Origin: Phaeobacter italicus
GTDB lineage: Bacteria > Pseudomonadota > Alphaproteobacteria > Rhodobacterales > Rhodobacteraceae
Assembly (NCBI RefSeq): GCF_001258055.1
Contig: NZ_CVRM01000032.1
Coordinates: forward strand, 62,001 to 126,000
Direction of reading: 5' to 3'
DNA length: 64,000 nt
The position numbers and the translations under genes were made by a program. How positions within the stretch are numbered: position 1 is the stretch's first letter; the number at the start of each line of letters is the position of its first letter. Shown here piece by piece: positions 32,732-42,221 of this stretch. The notes under the pieces are model-generated. The model made no database searches and was not told the origin of the DNA. It worked only from the letters and a program-made list of their open reading frames with translations.

Positions 32732-32763
32732 CACCCTCCGAACCCAAAAGGTGTCGGAGGGTG
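32723..32763 (-). terminator. Rho-independent terminator after flgI
   Basis: A perfect 10-bp stem (32732–32741 with 32754–32763) is followed on the minus strand by TTTCTTTG. It lies 31 bases past the flgI stop and ends the flgE-K-L-I operon. Confidence 0.8.
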
Positions 32764-32794
32764 CTGTCTGCAAAACTTGGCCGGCTGTTTACGC

Positions 32795-33898
32795 TCAGCG
32801 CACCACGAACTCTGCATGAAGCGCGCCAGCGGCCTTCAAGCTCTTGAGGATGTCGATCATATCGCGGGGGGAAACGCCCAGGGCATTCAGACCCGCAACC
32901 ACTTCGGACAATGTGGTGGTCTCAGGTACCTCAGCAAGCTGGATGCCCTCTTCCTCGTCGATGGCTGCACCGGTGCGAGGAACCACAACCGTTTCACCAT
33001 CAGAGAACGGGTTGGGCTGTACCACAAGCGGCGTTTCCTCGATCCGCAGTGTCAGGTTGCCCTGCGCAACAGCAACACGTGAAATGCGCACATCGCTGCC
33101 CATCACAATGGTGCCGGACCGCTGATCAACAACAACACGTGCCTTGCGCTGAGGTTCGACCAGGATGTTCTCAATCCGGCCAACCGCATGCGCCGTAGAG
33201 CGGGCGTTGGTCCGCTGGACGTCAACCTCTACCGTTCCGGAATCCCGCATCAGGGCGACGCTGCGGCCAAATTCAGCATTGATCGCCCGTTCGATCCGGC
33301 CTGCCGTGGTGAAATCGGGCTCTCGCAGAGCAAGACGCATGGAGGTCAGCGACGCAAGATCGAAATCGATCTCACGCTCAACCCGCGCACCCGACGGGAT
33401 CACGCCAGCTGTTGGGACGCCTTGGGTGACAGAAGCGCCTTCGCCCTCGGCCACGGCGCCACCAGCCAGAATCGTGCCCTGCGCAACAGCGTAAATCTGA
33501 CCATCCGCCGCATTCAGCGGTGTCATGATCAGCGTGCCACCCAGCAAGCTCTTGGAATCACCAATGGCGGAGACGGTTACATCCACCGTTCCGCCAACCC
33601 GCGCAAAGGGCGGCAGGGTTGCCGTCACGAACACAGCCGCCACATTCTTGGGACGGAACTGTTCGCCGGTCACATTGACCCCCAGCCGTTCCAGAATGTT
33701 CGACATGATCTCTTCGGTGAAGGGAGAGTTCCGCAGACCGTCACCCGTCCCGTTCAGGCCAACAACTAGGCCGTAGCCGACAAGATCATTGCCGCGGACC
33801 CCGTCGAATTCCACCAGATCCTTCAGACGGATGGCGTTGGCCTGTGCCATCGCAGGCAGCAGAACCAGAGCCAGAAGAAAACGAACAATCCGCATCAT
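32795..33898 (-). CDS. flgI: FlgI, P-ring protein
   Basis: A 367-residue periplasmic protein with a Sec signal (MMRIVRFLLALVLLPAMAQA) and the family start IRLKDLVEFDGVRGNDLVGY, then LNGTGDGLRNSPFTEE. The C-terminal ALGVSPRDMIDILKSLKAAG is also typical. It polymerises as the bushing in peptidoglycan with FlgA's help. Its start overlaps the flgL stop. Confidence 0.96.
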   Translation of the reverse strand: MMRIVRFLLALVLLPAMAQANAIRLKDLVEFDGVRGNDLVGYGLVVGLNGTGDGLRNSPFTEEIMSNILERLGVNVTGEQFRPKNVAAVFVTATLPPFARVGGTVDVTVSAIGDSKSLLGGTLIMTPLNAADGQIYAVAQGTILAGGAVAEGEGASVTQGVPTAGVIPSGARVEREIDFDLASLTSMRLALREPDFTTAGRIERAINAEFGRSVALMRDSGTVEVDVQRTNARSTAHAVGRIENILVEPQRKARVVVDQRSGTIVMGSDVRISRVAVAQGNLTLRIEETPLVVQPNPFSDGETVVVPRTGAAIDEEEGIQLAEVPETTTLSEVVAGLNALGVSPRDMIDILKSLKAAGALHAEFVVR

Positions 33899-34902
33899 GT
33901 CAGGAACCTCATCAGGGACAGCTGCGATGTGCGCGCCGTCACGGTGAACAGGCTCTCCAGTTGGAACTGGGCCTCTTCCAGACGGGTCGCGGTTTCGTAA
34001 GGGTCCGCCTGAACCAGTTCATTGAAGACAAGGCTGAGGCTGGTTTCCGCAGCCGCATTGCGCGCCGAGGTTTGTTCGATACGCCCCTCGATAAATCCGA
34101 GGTCCGATTGCATCTGCACCAGTTGATCCGTGCTTTCACGCAGCTCGATCCCCGTTGAACGCAGCAACTCGAACTTCAGGTTCGTGTCGAGCGTCAGCGC
34201 AGGCTCATTCACCAGAGAGGAAATCGACAGGCTCATCAGGGTCTGCTTGAACGCAGGATCAGTCGCCAAGAGCGAGACAGTCACCTCCTCGTTCGGACCA
34301 ACCTTCACCGGATCCATCCGGTCAGGAGAGCCGTTGTACATCACCGCATCAAAACCAGCCGGATCGTTGAACCAATCCTCAACAGCCTGAACAATATCTG
34401 TCGCGGTGGTCAGACCTGCAACCTCGGTCACAAGGTTCGTCATGAGCGTGTCAAAGCTCTCTAGGGGTTTGGTTTCTGTGTCCTTGCCGCCAAACAGGCT
34501 GCGCCCGGCAATTTCCCCGTTCAGCCCGCGAATTGCCTCGGTCAGATAACCGCGCGCCTGATTGGAAATCTGGCGAGAGGTGTCATCATTGGGCGAGGTC
34601 GTGACCGCAAAGATATCCGATGTCAGCTTGGCGGCATTGTCATGCAGCAGCGTGATGTTTTCCTGCGCGGAAGAGGCAAAAAGCGAGGCTTCTGTGTTGG
34701 CCACCTGAAAGGATTTCAAGCGACTCAGGCTGCGCTCTACATCAGACAGATAGGTCAGATCACCGCCCAGTTTCTGGGTCAGCTGAGAGGTCTTTCCGGT
34801 GCTCAGTTCCTGCGTCAGTGTCGAAATATTGTTTTTCAGATCGACGGAGCGATTGCGCAGGAACAGGTGGTGGGCCATGTCGCCATAGGAAGTCAAAATC
34901 AT
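33895..34902 (-). CDS. flgL: FlgL, hook-filament junction protein
   Basis: A 335-residue flagellin-like protein with an N-terminal helix (MTSYGDMAHHLFLRNRSVDL-like, beginning MILTSYGDMAHH), a QELSTGKTSQLTQKLGG segment and a C-terminal helix ending SLMRFLT. The centre (LNGEIAGRSLFGGKDTETKP) carries the FlgL signature. It joins FlgK to the flagellin filament. It starts three bases after flgK ends. Confidence 0.9.
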   Translation of the reverse strand: MILTSYGDMAHHLFLRNRSVDLKNNISTLTQELSTGKTSQLTQKLGGDLTYLSDVERSLSRLKSFQVANTEASLFASSAQENITLLHDNAAKLTSDIFAVTTSPNDDTSRQISNQARGYLTEAIRGLNGEIAGRSLFGGKDTETKPLESFDTLMTNLVTEVAGLTTATDIVQAVEDWFNDPAGFDAVMYNGSPDRMDPVKVGPNEEVTVSLLATDPAFKQTLMSLSISSLVNEPALTLDTNLKFELLRSTGIELRESTDQLVQMQSDLGFIEGRIEQTSARNAAAETSLSLVFNELVQADPYETATRLEEAQFQLESLFTVTARTSQLSLMRFLT

Positions 34903-34905
34903 TCG

Positions 34906-36354
34906 TCAGATCCTCAGAAGCGTTTCCATCAGCTCATCTACGACAGAGATCATTCTGGCGTTCGCTTGGTAAACTTTTTCAATAACAATCAGGTTCTGCA
35001 GCTCGGCGTCGCTGTCGACACCCTGAGCCAGCTGGCGCTGTTGCATTTCCGTGTGGGTTGCCTGTGCAAAGGCAACATTCTGTTGGGCGCTGTATTCGCT
35101 TTGCGCAAAACGCGACAACAGGTTCGCGCTCAGCGTGCTGGCATCCAGATTGGCCGTTCCCAGGCCTACAGACGACACCAGACGCTTGGTATCCAGCGCG
35201 TCAGTATATGCCCGCAGCAGTGATGCATCGCCAGCATTGCCCGGACCGGCGGCATTCAGGCCGTCACGCAAACGCCAGGTTTCCGCCTGCCCCTGCATGG
35301 CAACCTTGTCATTCAGCTCGATCCGGTTGGCGATGCCGACAGTATTGGCCGGATCGAAAAAGGCCCCCTGATCGGTAAACAGCCCCGGATCCAATGCACC
35401 CAGTGTCGTATCAAGTGCCGGGTCCTGGAACCGTTCAATCAGATCCCGCGCCACCGCATCCAGATCTTCCTGTGCCTCAACGGTCAGAACGTCGCGCACT
35501 TCGAAGTTGGCCGCAAGACTGCCACCGCGCAACGGGCCACCCGGACCGGTATCAACATCGATGCCATTGATCTGCAGGCCAGACAGCAGGCCATTGCCCA
35601 GCGTCATGTAGGGGAGGGTGTCGGCCTTGCCATCAAAGGTCAGCTCTGCTGGCTGACCATCAAGCAAGACAGCCCCCCCGTCCGAAAACAGCGCGACCTG
35701 ACCACGATCGCGGTTCACAACCTTGACGGGGATGATTTCATTTACCTGATCGATCAGCAGATCCCGCTGGTCCAGCAGAGACACCGTATCGGCACCAGCC
35801 GCCTGACTGATGGCAATCTTGGCATTCAGCTTCTGGATTTTTTCCAGCGACTGATTGACCGTTTCAACCTGCACATCAATCGCGCGATCTGCGGCCGTAC
35901 GTTCATTCCGCAGCCCCTCGGCGGCGTCAGAAATGGACCGAGCCAGTTCCTCTGCCTGGATGGACAGGTCATTCAGGCGAGGACCGGAATCGGGGCGAGA
36001 AATCGCCTCGATCAGGGCCGAGTCGAAATCGGTAAGACGCTGGGTGACCGAATAGGGGTCATCCGCCTTTCCGACCAGTTCGACCATGCGGCCATAGAAA
36101 TCCGACTGCACCTTGGACACGCCAAGTTCGGTGTTTGCGGTGCGGACGCTGGCCTGCAGGCCCGGGTCGTTGAACCGCTGCACCCCGTTTACGCGAACTC
36201 CGGCGAAACCGTCCCCCGCACTGGTGAGAGCAACAGAGCGGCGCGAATACCCCGGTGTCAGGACATTCGCCAGGTTTTCCGAGACAACCGAAGTCTGACG
36301 GCCCGCCGCCGTCAGCCCGGACATTGCGGAATTGAGAGCACTTGTAATGGTCAT
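34906..36354 (-). CDS. flgK: FlgK, hook-associated protein 1
   Basis: A 482-residue protein with the rod/hook N-terminal motif (VVSENLANVLTPGYSRRSVA) and the C-terminal helical signature (IVIEKVYQANARMISVVDEL). Length is within the alphaproteobacterial range. It forms the first junction ring on the hook. It precedes flgL in the flgE-flgK-flgL-flgI operon. Confidence 0.95.
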   Translation of the reverse strand: MTITSALNSAMSGLTAAGRQTSVVSENLANVLTPGYSRRSVALTSAGDGFAGVRVNGVQRFNDPGLQASVRTANTELGVSKVQSDFYGRMVELVGKADDPYSVTQRLTDFDSALIEAISRPDSGPRLNDLSIQAEELARSISDAAEGLRNERTAADRAIDVQVETVNQSLEKIQKLNAKIAISQAAGADTVSLLDQRDLLIDQVNEIIPVKVVNRDRGQVALFSDGGAVLLDGQPAELTFDGKADTLPYMTLGNGLLSGLQINGIDVDTGPGGPLRGGSLAANFEVRDVLTVEAQEDLDAVARDLIERFQDPALDTTLGALDPGLFTDQGAFFDPANTVGIANRIELNDKVAMQGQAETWRLRDGLNAAGPGNAGDASLLRAYTDALDTKRLVSSVGLGTANLDASTLSANLLSRFAQSEYSAQQNVAFAQATHTEMQQRQLAQGVDSDAELQNLIVIEKVYQANARMISVVDELMETLLRI

Positions 36355-36401
36355 GATCAGTCTGCTTTCAAAGGTGCAGTGTCAAAGAGAAAGGCGCGTT
36401 A

Positions 36402-37706
36402 TCAGCGCTTGATGTTGGTGGTTTCCTGCAACATCTCATCCACGGTCTGGATGACTTTCGCGTTTGACGAATAGGCGCGCTGTGTCTGGATCATGTTGGT
36501 CAGTTCACCGGCCACATCGGTGGCGGATTCCTCACGCGCATAGCCCAGAATATCGCCTGTCGGACCTTCCCCAGCATTCCACAGGAAGTAGGAGCCACTC
36601 TCGCTTGAGGGCATATAGGTCTGGCGATCCATCGCGATCATGCCATTGGGGTTGGGCAGGTCGACAAGCGGCACCTGATAGACCACGCGGCTGACGCCGG
36701 TGTCATAGTTGGCACGCACAAAACCCGCCTCGTCGATTTCAACGCCGGTAAAGTTACCAACCGGGGCACCATCCTTGGAGATCGATGCCGGGGCAAATGT
36801 ATCAGACAGTTGCGTCAGGCCATTGTCATCACCGATCATGCCGATGTTGATCTCCATCGGGCCACCGGCAACGTTCACGATGATCGAACCGGTTGCAGGA
36901 TCATAGGCACCACCGGCAGAGCCCAGGGTCACGGCGTTCAGCGCACCACCAGAGGTTCGGTTGTCATCAAAGGTGAGTGTGTATTCACCAATCGGTGTTG
37001 CACCTGTCGCGGTGTCGGTGATGATCATGGTCCATTCGTTGGACTCACCGGTTGCCGGGACGGTTGGGACGAACTCAATCTGCAGGGACTCGGATTTACC
37101 GAGGTTGTCGTAGTATTCAATCGACAGGTTTTCGCTGGTGCCCGCGGCGCCCGACTCGGTCGCAGTTGCAGGCAGGTTCACACCCAGCGACATTTCTGTG
37201 GTTGGTTCACCCGACAGTTTGTTCACGTTGAAGCGGACCGGCTCCAGCCCATCCGAGGTATCACGCGCATAGGGCGGGATGGTGCCGTCAGACTGTGCGG
37301 GCCAGCCCATCAGAACCAGACCGGACTCGGTTGCCAGCAAACCATCGGCATTGGTCCGGAAAGATGCGGTAGTGGTCAGCATCATTTGCGGATTGGATGC
37401 ACCAACCTCAACCTCTGTCATCGAGGTTACTGGCAGCATACCCCGGCCACGTACCGCCAGGTCGGTCGCGTTGTTGGTCGATACCAACGGGCCACGTTCG
37501 TCGATCAGACGCACGTTCGTGGTGCGCACACCGCCGGCGGAATAGGTGCCACCAGAAGACCCCATGACCATCGAATGGAAATCGGTTTGCACCCGCTTGT
37601 AACCAGCGGTCGAGGAATTGGCGATGTTATCGGAAATAGAGGCCAGTCGGCTGGCATTCGCGGTCAGTCCGGACACGCCGGCATTGAGCGAGGAAGAAAT
37701 CGTCAT
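36402..37706 (-). CDS. flgE: FlgE, hook protein
   Basis: A 434-residue protein from the ATG at 37706, preceded by AAAGGC; a GTG- or ATG-extended frame to 37727 lacks a better site. It has the N-terminal motif (SDNIANSSTAGYKRVQTDFH) and C-terminal helix (LTNMIQTQRAYSSNAKVIQT), with a variable beta-rich centre. It is the hook subunit, assembled under FlgD and measured by FliK. It opens the hook/junction operon. Confidence 0.95.
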   Translation of the reverse strand: MTISSSLNAGVSGLTANASRLASISDNIANSSTAGYKRVQTDFHSMVMGSSGGTYSAGGVRTTNVRLIDERGPLVSTNNATDLAVRGRGMLPVTSMTEVEVGASNPQMMLTTTASFRTNADGLLATESGLVLMGWPAQSDGTIPPYARDTSDGLEPVRFNVNKLSGEPTTEMSLGVNLPATATESGAAGTSENLSIEYYDNLGKSESLQIEFVPTVPATGESNEWTMIITDTATGATPIGEYTLTFDDNRTSGGALNAVTLGSAGGAYDPATGSIIVNVAGGPMEINIGMIGDDNGLTQLSDTFAPASISKDGAPVGNFTGVEIDEAGFVRANYDTGVSRVVYQVPLVDLPNPNGMIAMDRQTYMPSSESGSYFLWNAGEGPTGDILGYAREESATDVAGELTNMIQTQRAYSSNAKVIQTVDEMLQETTNIKR

Positions 37707-37764
37707 GGATACGCCTTTCTGCTGCATCGAATCTTTCTTGATGCAACAGCTAGCCGATCGCCCA

Positions 37765-37779
37765 TTAACGGGCGGCTAA
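37765..37779 (-). promoter_or_regulatory. CtrA-like motif upstream of flgE
   Basis: Read on the plus strand as TTAA-N7-CTAA, one mismatch from consensus. It is 59 bases before the flgE start in the motB–flgE gap. Confidence 0.5.
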
Positions 37780-37811
37780 CAGATAAAATTGTCTGGTCTG
37801 TTGGCCGCCCG
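37769..37811. repeat. Long inverted repeat in the motB–flgE gap
   Basis: Arms of 14 bases (37769–37782 and 37798–37811) with one mismatch and a 15-base loop. The left arm includes the second half of the CtrA-like site. It starts 20 bases past the motB stop, so it may work as a terminator-like hairpin for motB, although no T-run follows. Confidence 0.65.
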
Positions 37812-37830
37812 AAAGGGCAAATCCGTGGAA

Positions 37831-38667
37831 TTACTTCCGCAGGAGGACGATTTCGATCCGATTATTGCGCGCCGCCATCGGGTTTGCATCGGTCAACTTG
37901 CGGTCTGCATGCCCCGTGACGCGGTGGATTCGCTTGGATTTGGTCCCACCTGATTCGAGCATAACCCGCGTCATGTCCGCACGTGCGTGCGACAGCTCCC
38001 ACACTGGATTATTGGCGATCACAACAGGGTGCGAGCGGGTATGCCCACCAACCGCAATGTTGTTTTCAACCACACCTGTCACACGCGCGACCATCTCGAT
38101 GATGTCGCGGAACAGAAGCGTCGGCTCAGGCGTGCCTTCCTTGAACAGCGGAGAGGTCTCTGTGTCGAAAAGTTCGATCACCAGTCCCTCATCCGTGACG
38201 CGCGTAATGATATGCTGCGCCATCTCAAGCGAGACCATGCTTTCACCACCACGACCGTTCAGTTCTTCGGCCAAGGCGCGGAAGGTCTCATCCGTCTGTT
38301 CGCGTTCCTGATCATCCTGAACCCCGGTATCACCCTGGGCCTGCTGCGCATCCATCGGGTTGGTGTCAGATGCACCCGTCCCGTTCTGCGGTTTGATCTG
38401 TTCGGTGAACATGCTGTCACCATTGAACGCGCCGTTGCCGCCACCGGACACCCGGCTGAGCGGAATGGACGGCGAAAAGTAATCCGCCAAACCCTTGCGT
38501 TGTTTTTCTGTCGTTGCGTTGAGCAGCCACATCAACATGAAGAATGCCATCATTGCCGTCACGAAGTCCGCATATGCGACCTTCCATGCGCCACCGTGGT
38601 GACCATCGCCACCACCTGATTTCTTCTTCTTGATGATAATGGGCGCCACATTGCTCTGTGCGCTCAT
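37831..38667 (-). CDS. motB: MotB, flagellar stator subunit
   Basis: A 278-residue protein from the ATG at 38667, with AGGTGG before it. It has a single membrane helix (about residues 33–52, AYADFVTAMMAFFMLMWLLN) containing the proton-carrying Asp34. The C-terminal OmpA-like peptidoglycan-binding domain includes VGGHTRSHPVV, LSHARADMTRVMLE and TGHADRKLTDANPMAARNNR. It anchors the stator with MotA, encoded separately. A perfect CtrA-like site lies 46 bases upstream. Confidence 0.96.
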   Translation of the reverse strand: MSAQSNVAPIIIKKKKSGGGDGHHGGAWKVAYADFVTAMMAFFMLMWLLNATTEKQRKGLADYFSPSIPLSRVSGGGNGAFNGDSMFTEQIKPQNGTGASDTNPMDAQQAQGDTGVQDDQEREQTDETFRALAEELNGRGGESMVSLEMAQHIITRVTDEGLVIELFDTETSPLFKEGTPEPTLLFRDIIEMVARVTGVVENNIAVGGHTRSHPVVIANNPVWELSHARADMTRVMLESGGTKSKRIHRVTGHADRKLTDANPMAARNNRIEIVLLRK

Positions 38668-38712
38668 ATCCACCACCTATTTTCACCCACTACCGGGATA
38701 TCAGGTGGTGTC

Positions 38713-38727
38713 TTAAGTGAGGCTTAA
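38713..38727 (-). promoter_or_regulatory. CtrA consensus site upstream of motB
   Basis: TTAA-N7-TTAA followed by C on the plus strand, an exact match to the CtrA binding consensus. It is 46 bases before the motB start. It is the best of five CtrA-like sites in flagellar promoters of this window. Confidence 0.65.
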
Positions 38728-38829
38728 CAGATAAATTTGCCGGCAGTTATAGACGCCCAACCTCTGCACCTTGCCAGCCCCGGACGCGGAAACCTGCCTA
38801 CAGGGTCCAGCGTCCGCAGGCTTGCTGTC

Positions 38830-40449
38830 TCAGTTCTCCAGCAAAATGTCGCCGTAGGTGTCGCGCAATTTGTTTTTCAAAACCTTACCCGTGCCCCCAA
38901 GTGGCAAGCTGTCGACGAACACCACCCGGTCGGGCACCTGCCAGCTGGCCACTTTGCCATCATAGTGCGACAGCAGTTCGTCGGCGTTCAGTTTAGGATC
39001 AGATTTGATGGCAATGATAACCGGCCGTTCGTCCCACTTGGGGTGCCGGGCTGCAATGGCTGCGGCCTGGGCGACTTTGGGATGGGACATGGCGATATCT
39101 TCCAGCTCAACCGTCGAAATCCACTCACCTCCGGATTTGATGATGTCTTTTGAGCGATCCCGGATAATCATGTAGCCATCCTGATCCAGGGTTGCGACAT
39201 CGCCGGTATCAAACCAACCATCATCGGTAAGAGCGGATCCATCAGCGCGGAAATACTGATCGATGATCCAGTGGCCCTGGATCTGAAGATTTCCCTGCGT
39301 CTGGCCATCGCGCGGCAGGACCGTGCCCTCATCGTCCACGATCCGCAAATCGACACCATAGGGCGGTCTGCCCTGCCCCTCTCGCAGCTTTGCCTGTGCC
39401 TCTGTGTCCAGCACATCGTGTTTCTGCAAAAGCTGGTTCAATGTTCCCAGAGGGCTGGTTTCAGTCATGCCCCAGGCATGGACCAGATCCACACCATATT
39501 TGTCGCGGAAGGTCGGAATCATAACGGTCGGCAAAGCAGATCCTCCGACGATGGTGCGCTCCAGACTGTCTGCGGTAGAGCCCGTTTCGGCCAAACCCTG
39601 CAGCAATCCCATCCAGATTGTCGGAACGCCCAGCGCCACTGTCACCTTCTCAGCGTCGATCAGTTTGGCAAGGCTGACACCATCAAGATGCGGTCCCGGC
39701 AAAACCAGTTTGGCCCCAACTGAAGCAGCAATATAGGGCGTGCCCCAAGCGTTGACATGAAACATGGGAACAACCGCCAACACGGTATCACGCGCCCGAA
39801 GCCCCATGCCATCCGGCTGATTTCCCCCCAAGGAGTGCAGCACGCTGGTACGATGGGTGTATTCCACGCCCTTGGGGTTGCCCGTCGTACCGGAGGTATA
39901 ACAGAGACTGGACGCCGTGTTTTCATCCAACTCCGGCCAGTCAAAACGCCCATCTTCGGCGGCGATCAACTCATCATAGAACAGGACGCCCTCAATCTGT
40001 TCTGCAATGGCTTGGTCACGGGGGCCCATCACGACAATATGGCGGACACCCGAAATATGGGCACGAAGCTGGGCCACCGCTGGAACAAAGGTGGTGTCGA
40101 TGAACAGCACCTGATCCTCGGCATGATTGATGATGTAGATCAGCTGCTCGGGTTTCAGGCGTGGGTTAATCGTGTGGCAGACATACCCGGCACCAGAGAC
40201 GGCAAAATAGATTTCAAGGTGCCGCCGGTTGTTCCAGGCAATGGTTCCACAGCGTGCGCCCTGTTCCAGGCCGAGGCGCCCCAACGCAGCCGCCAGTTTG
40301 CGTGCGTTCTGATCGATATCACCCCAAGTCACATGCACTGTTTCGCCGGACGTTTCGACAGATGTCACCGTAGTTGCACCGTGAAAGCGGCCCGCATGTT
40401 CGATCAGCGACCCGATGGTCAGCTGTTTGTGCATCATCTTGCCAAGCAT
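38830..40449 (-). CDS. dmdB: Acyl-CoA ligase, DmdB (methylmercaptopropionyl-CoA ligase)-like
   Basis: A 539-residue AMP-forming ligase of the length of Ruegeria DmdB. The AMP-binding signature is at about residues 184–194 (YTSGTTGNPKG), followed by WGMTETSPLGTL, the adenylate-domain DDGWFDTGDVATLDQDG and the C-terminal lysine segment LPLGGTGKVLKNKLR. DmdB activates 3-methylmercaptopropionate in DMSP demethylation, but the family also accepts medium-chain fatty acids, and no other dmd gene is nearby. The exact substrate is therefore open. It lies 26 bases after the GMC oxidoreductase gene. Confidence 0.75.
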   Translation of the reverse strand: MLGKMMHKQLTIGSLIEHAGRFHGATTVTSVETSGETVHVTWGDIDQNARKLAAALGRLGLEQGARCGTIAWNNRRHLEIYFAVSGAGYVCHTINPRLKPEQLIYIINHAEDQVLFIDTTFVPAVAQLRAHISGVRHIVVMGPRDQAIAEQIEGVLFYDELIAAEDGRFDWPELDENTASSLCYTSGTTGNPKGVEYTHRTSVLHSLGGNQPDGMGLRARDTVLAVVPMFHVNAWGTPYIAASVGAKLVLPGPHLDGVSLAKLIDAEKVTVALGVPTIWMGLLQGLAETGSTADSLERTIVGGSALPTVMIPTFRDKYGVDLVHAWGMTETSPLGTLNQLLQKHDVLDTEAQAKLREGQGRPPYGVDLRIVDDEGTVLPRDGQTQGNLQIQGHWIIDQYFRADGSALTDDGWFDTGDVATLDQDGYMIIRDRSKDIIKSGGEWISTVELEDIAMSHPKVAQAAAIAARHPKWDERPVIIAIKSDPKLNADELLSHYDGKVASWQVPDRVVFVDSLPLGGTGKVLKNKLRDTYGDILLEN

Positions 40450-40475
40450 ATCGTCATGTACTCCAAGTCAGAAAT

Positions 40476-42092
40476 TCAAATATGTGCTGCAGCTTCGCGG
40501 ATCATATCCGCTGCTTTTTCCGCGATCATGATGGTTGGCGCATTGGTATTCCCACCGACAAGGCGTGGCATGACCGAGGCATCGACCACCCGCAGACCGT
40601 CCAACCCGTGCACCTGTAGCTGAGGATCCACCACAGCCATGTCATCGATGCCCATCTTGCAGGTGCCAACCGGGTGATAGATCGTATCAGCCCGATTTCG
40701 AATGTGCTGTTCCAGCGCGGCGTCATCTGGCTCGCCTTCGATAAACAGCTCTTTGTGAATGTAGCGCGCCAAAGGCTCTGCCGCCATGATCTGGCGGGTC
40801 TTGCGCACGCCCTTCATCAAGACATCCAAATCCTCAGGATCTGACAGAAAACCAGGGTCAATGCGGGGTGCGGCCATCGGGTCGCTGCTCTCCAGCGTGA
40901 CCGATCCCCGCGATTTTGGACGCAGGACGCAAACATGACAGCTGAAACCATGCCCCAGATGCAGCTTGCGGGCGTGGTCATCCACGATGGAAATCACGAA
41001 ATGCAGCTGCACATCGGCGCGGTCCCCAGCCGGATCGGTCTTGAAGAACGCTGCCCCCTCGGCAAACGGAGTGGCAATCATCCCCGTGCCGGTCTTGCGC
41101 CAGTTCAGGATATGACCCAGCAGAGAGACGCTGCCCGGCAACGAGATGCCAAAATTGTCGCGATCCCTGGATTTGTAAGCCAGGGTGAAGTCCAGATGAT
41201 CCTGCAGGTTCTGCCCCACACCCGGCAGGTGGTGCCGCATCTCGATGCCGTGGGGGCGGATGTCCTCTTCGCGGCCAACGCCGGACAGCTGCAAGAGCTG
41301 TGGAGAATTGAACGCCCCGCCACAAAGGATCACCTCACGCGCGGCTTTGACCTCATGGCTTTGTTGATGCTGCAGATACTGGACCCCAACGGCGCGCTTG
41401 CCCTCAAACAGGATGCGACTGGCGTGCGCCCCGGTGAGAACCGTCAAATTGGGCCTGTCCATAACGGGATGCAGATAGGCCGCCGCCGCCGAGCAGCGTT
41501 CACCGTTCCTGGCCTCGTCATGAAACTGGGTGACCTGATAAAGGCCGATGCCTTCATTGTCGCCGGAGTTGAAATCATCCACCTGCCGGATCTGCAACGA
41601 TTGACCCGCCGCGACAAAGGCATCCGTTATGGGGCGCGGTGATTTCTGGTTGCTCACCTGCAGGGGGCCGCTTGCACCGTGGACGTCATCAGCGCCGCGT
41701 TCGTTGTTTTCAGCCTTGCGAAAATAGGGCAACACCGATTGCCAGTCCCAGCCCTCGCAGCCAAGGCTGGCCCATTCATCATAGTCACCGGCGTGGCCAC
41801 GAATATAAAGCATGGCGTTGATCGCACTGGAGCCGCCCAGCCCCTTGCCCCGAGGCTGGTAACCCCTGCGCCCGTTCAAACCGGGCTGCGGCACGGTTTC
41901 ATAGGCCCAATTGTTGATTTTTGGTCGGCCCGGCAACATCGCCACCACGGCGGCTGGAGCCCGAACAAGAATGCTGTCTCCGCGCCCACCGGCTTCCAGC
42001 AGGCAGACAGTTGTGTTCGGATCTTCGCTCAACCGCGATGCAAGCGTTGCCCCTGCCGAACCGCCCCCCACGATGACATAATCCGCCTGCAT
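40476..42092 (-). CDS. GMC-family FAD oxidoreductase (choline/alcohol dehydrogenase-like)
   Basis: A 538-residue flavoprotein from the ATG at 42092, with GGGAGG before it; the ORF extension to 42194 is rejected. It has the N-terminal FAD dinucleotide fold (YVIVGGGSAGATLASRL), both GMC signatures (GKGLGGSSAINAMLYIRGH and GGAFNSPQLLQLSGVG) and the active-site histidine region (YHPVGTCKMG), with a second conserved Asn near the C-terminus (GGNTNAPTIM). It oxidises a primary alcohol to an aldehyde. The substrate is unknown; BetA-type choline use is possible but no betaine aldehyde gene is adjacent. Confidence 0.85.
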   Translation of the reverse strand: MQADYVIVGGGSAGATLASRLSEDPNTTVCLLEAGGRGDSILVRAPAAVVAMLPGRPKINNWAYETVPQPGLNGRRGYQPRGKGLGGSSAINAMLYIRGHAGDYDEWASLGCEGWDWQSVLPYFRKAENNERGADDVHGASGPLQVSNQKSPRPITDAFVAAGQSLQIRQVDDFNSGDNEGIGLYQVTQFHDEARNGERCSAAAAYLHPVMDRPNLTVLTGAHASRILFEGKRAVGVQYLQHQQSHEVKAAREVILCGGAFNSPQLLQLSGVGREEDIRPHGIEMRHHLPGVGQNLQDHLDFTLAYKSRDRDNFGISLPGSVSLLGHILNWRKTGTGMIATPFAEGAAFFKTDPAGDRADVQLHFVISIVDDHARKLHLGHGFSCHVCVLRPKSRGSVTLESSDPMAAPRIDPGFLSDPEDLDVLMKGVRKTRQIMAAEPLARYIHKELFIEGEPDDAALEQHIRNRADTIYHPVGTCKMGIDDMAVVDPQLQVHGLDGLRVVDASVMPRLVGGNTNAPTIMIAEKAADMIREAAAHI

Positions 42093-42221
42093 AACGATCC
42101 TCCCGCACAACCAACATCTTGCAGCGCTCCCCCGCTGCGCAGGATCATTGACCCCACAGCAAAGATGAGCGCCGCAATTGGATCGCCTGTCCACACTGAC
42201 GGAACGTCAATGCATCGGGGA

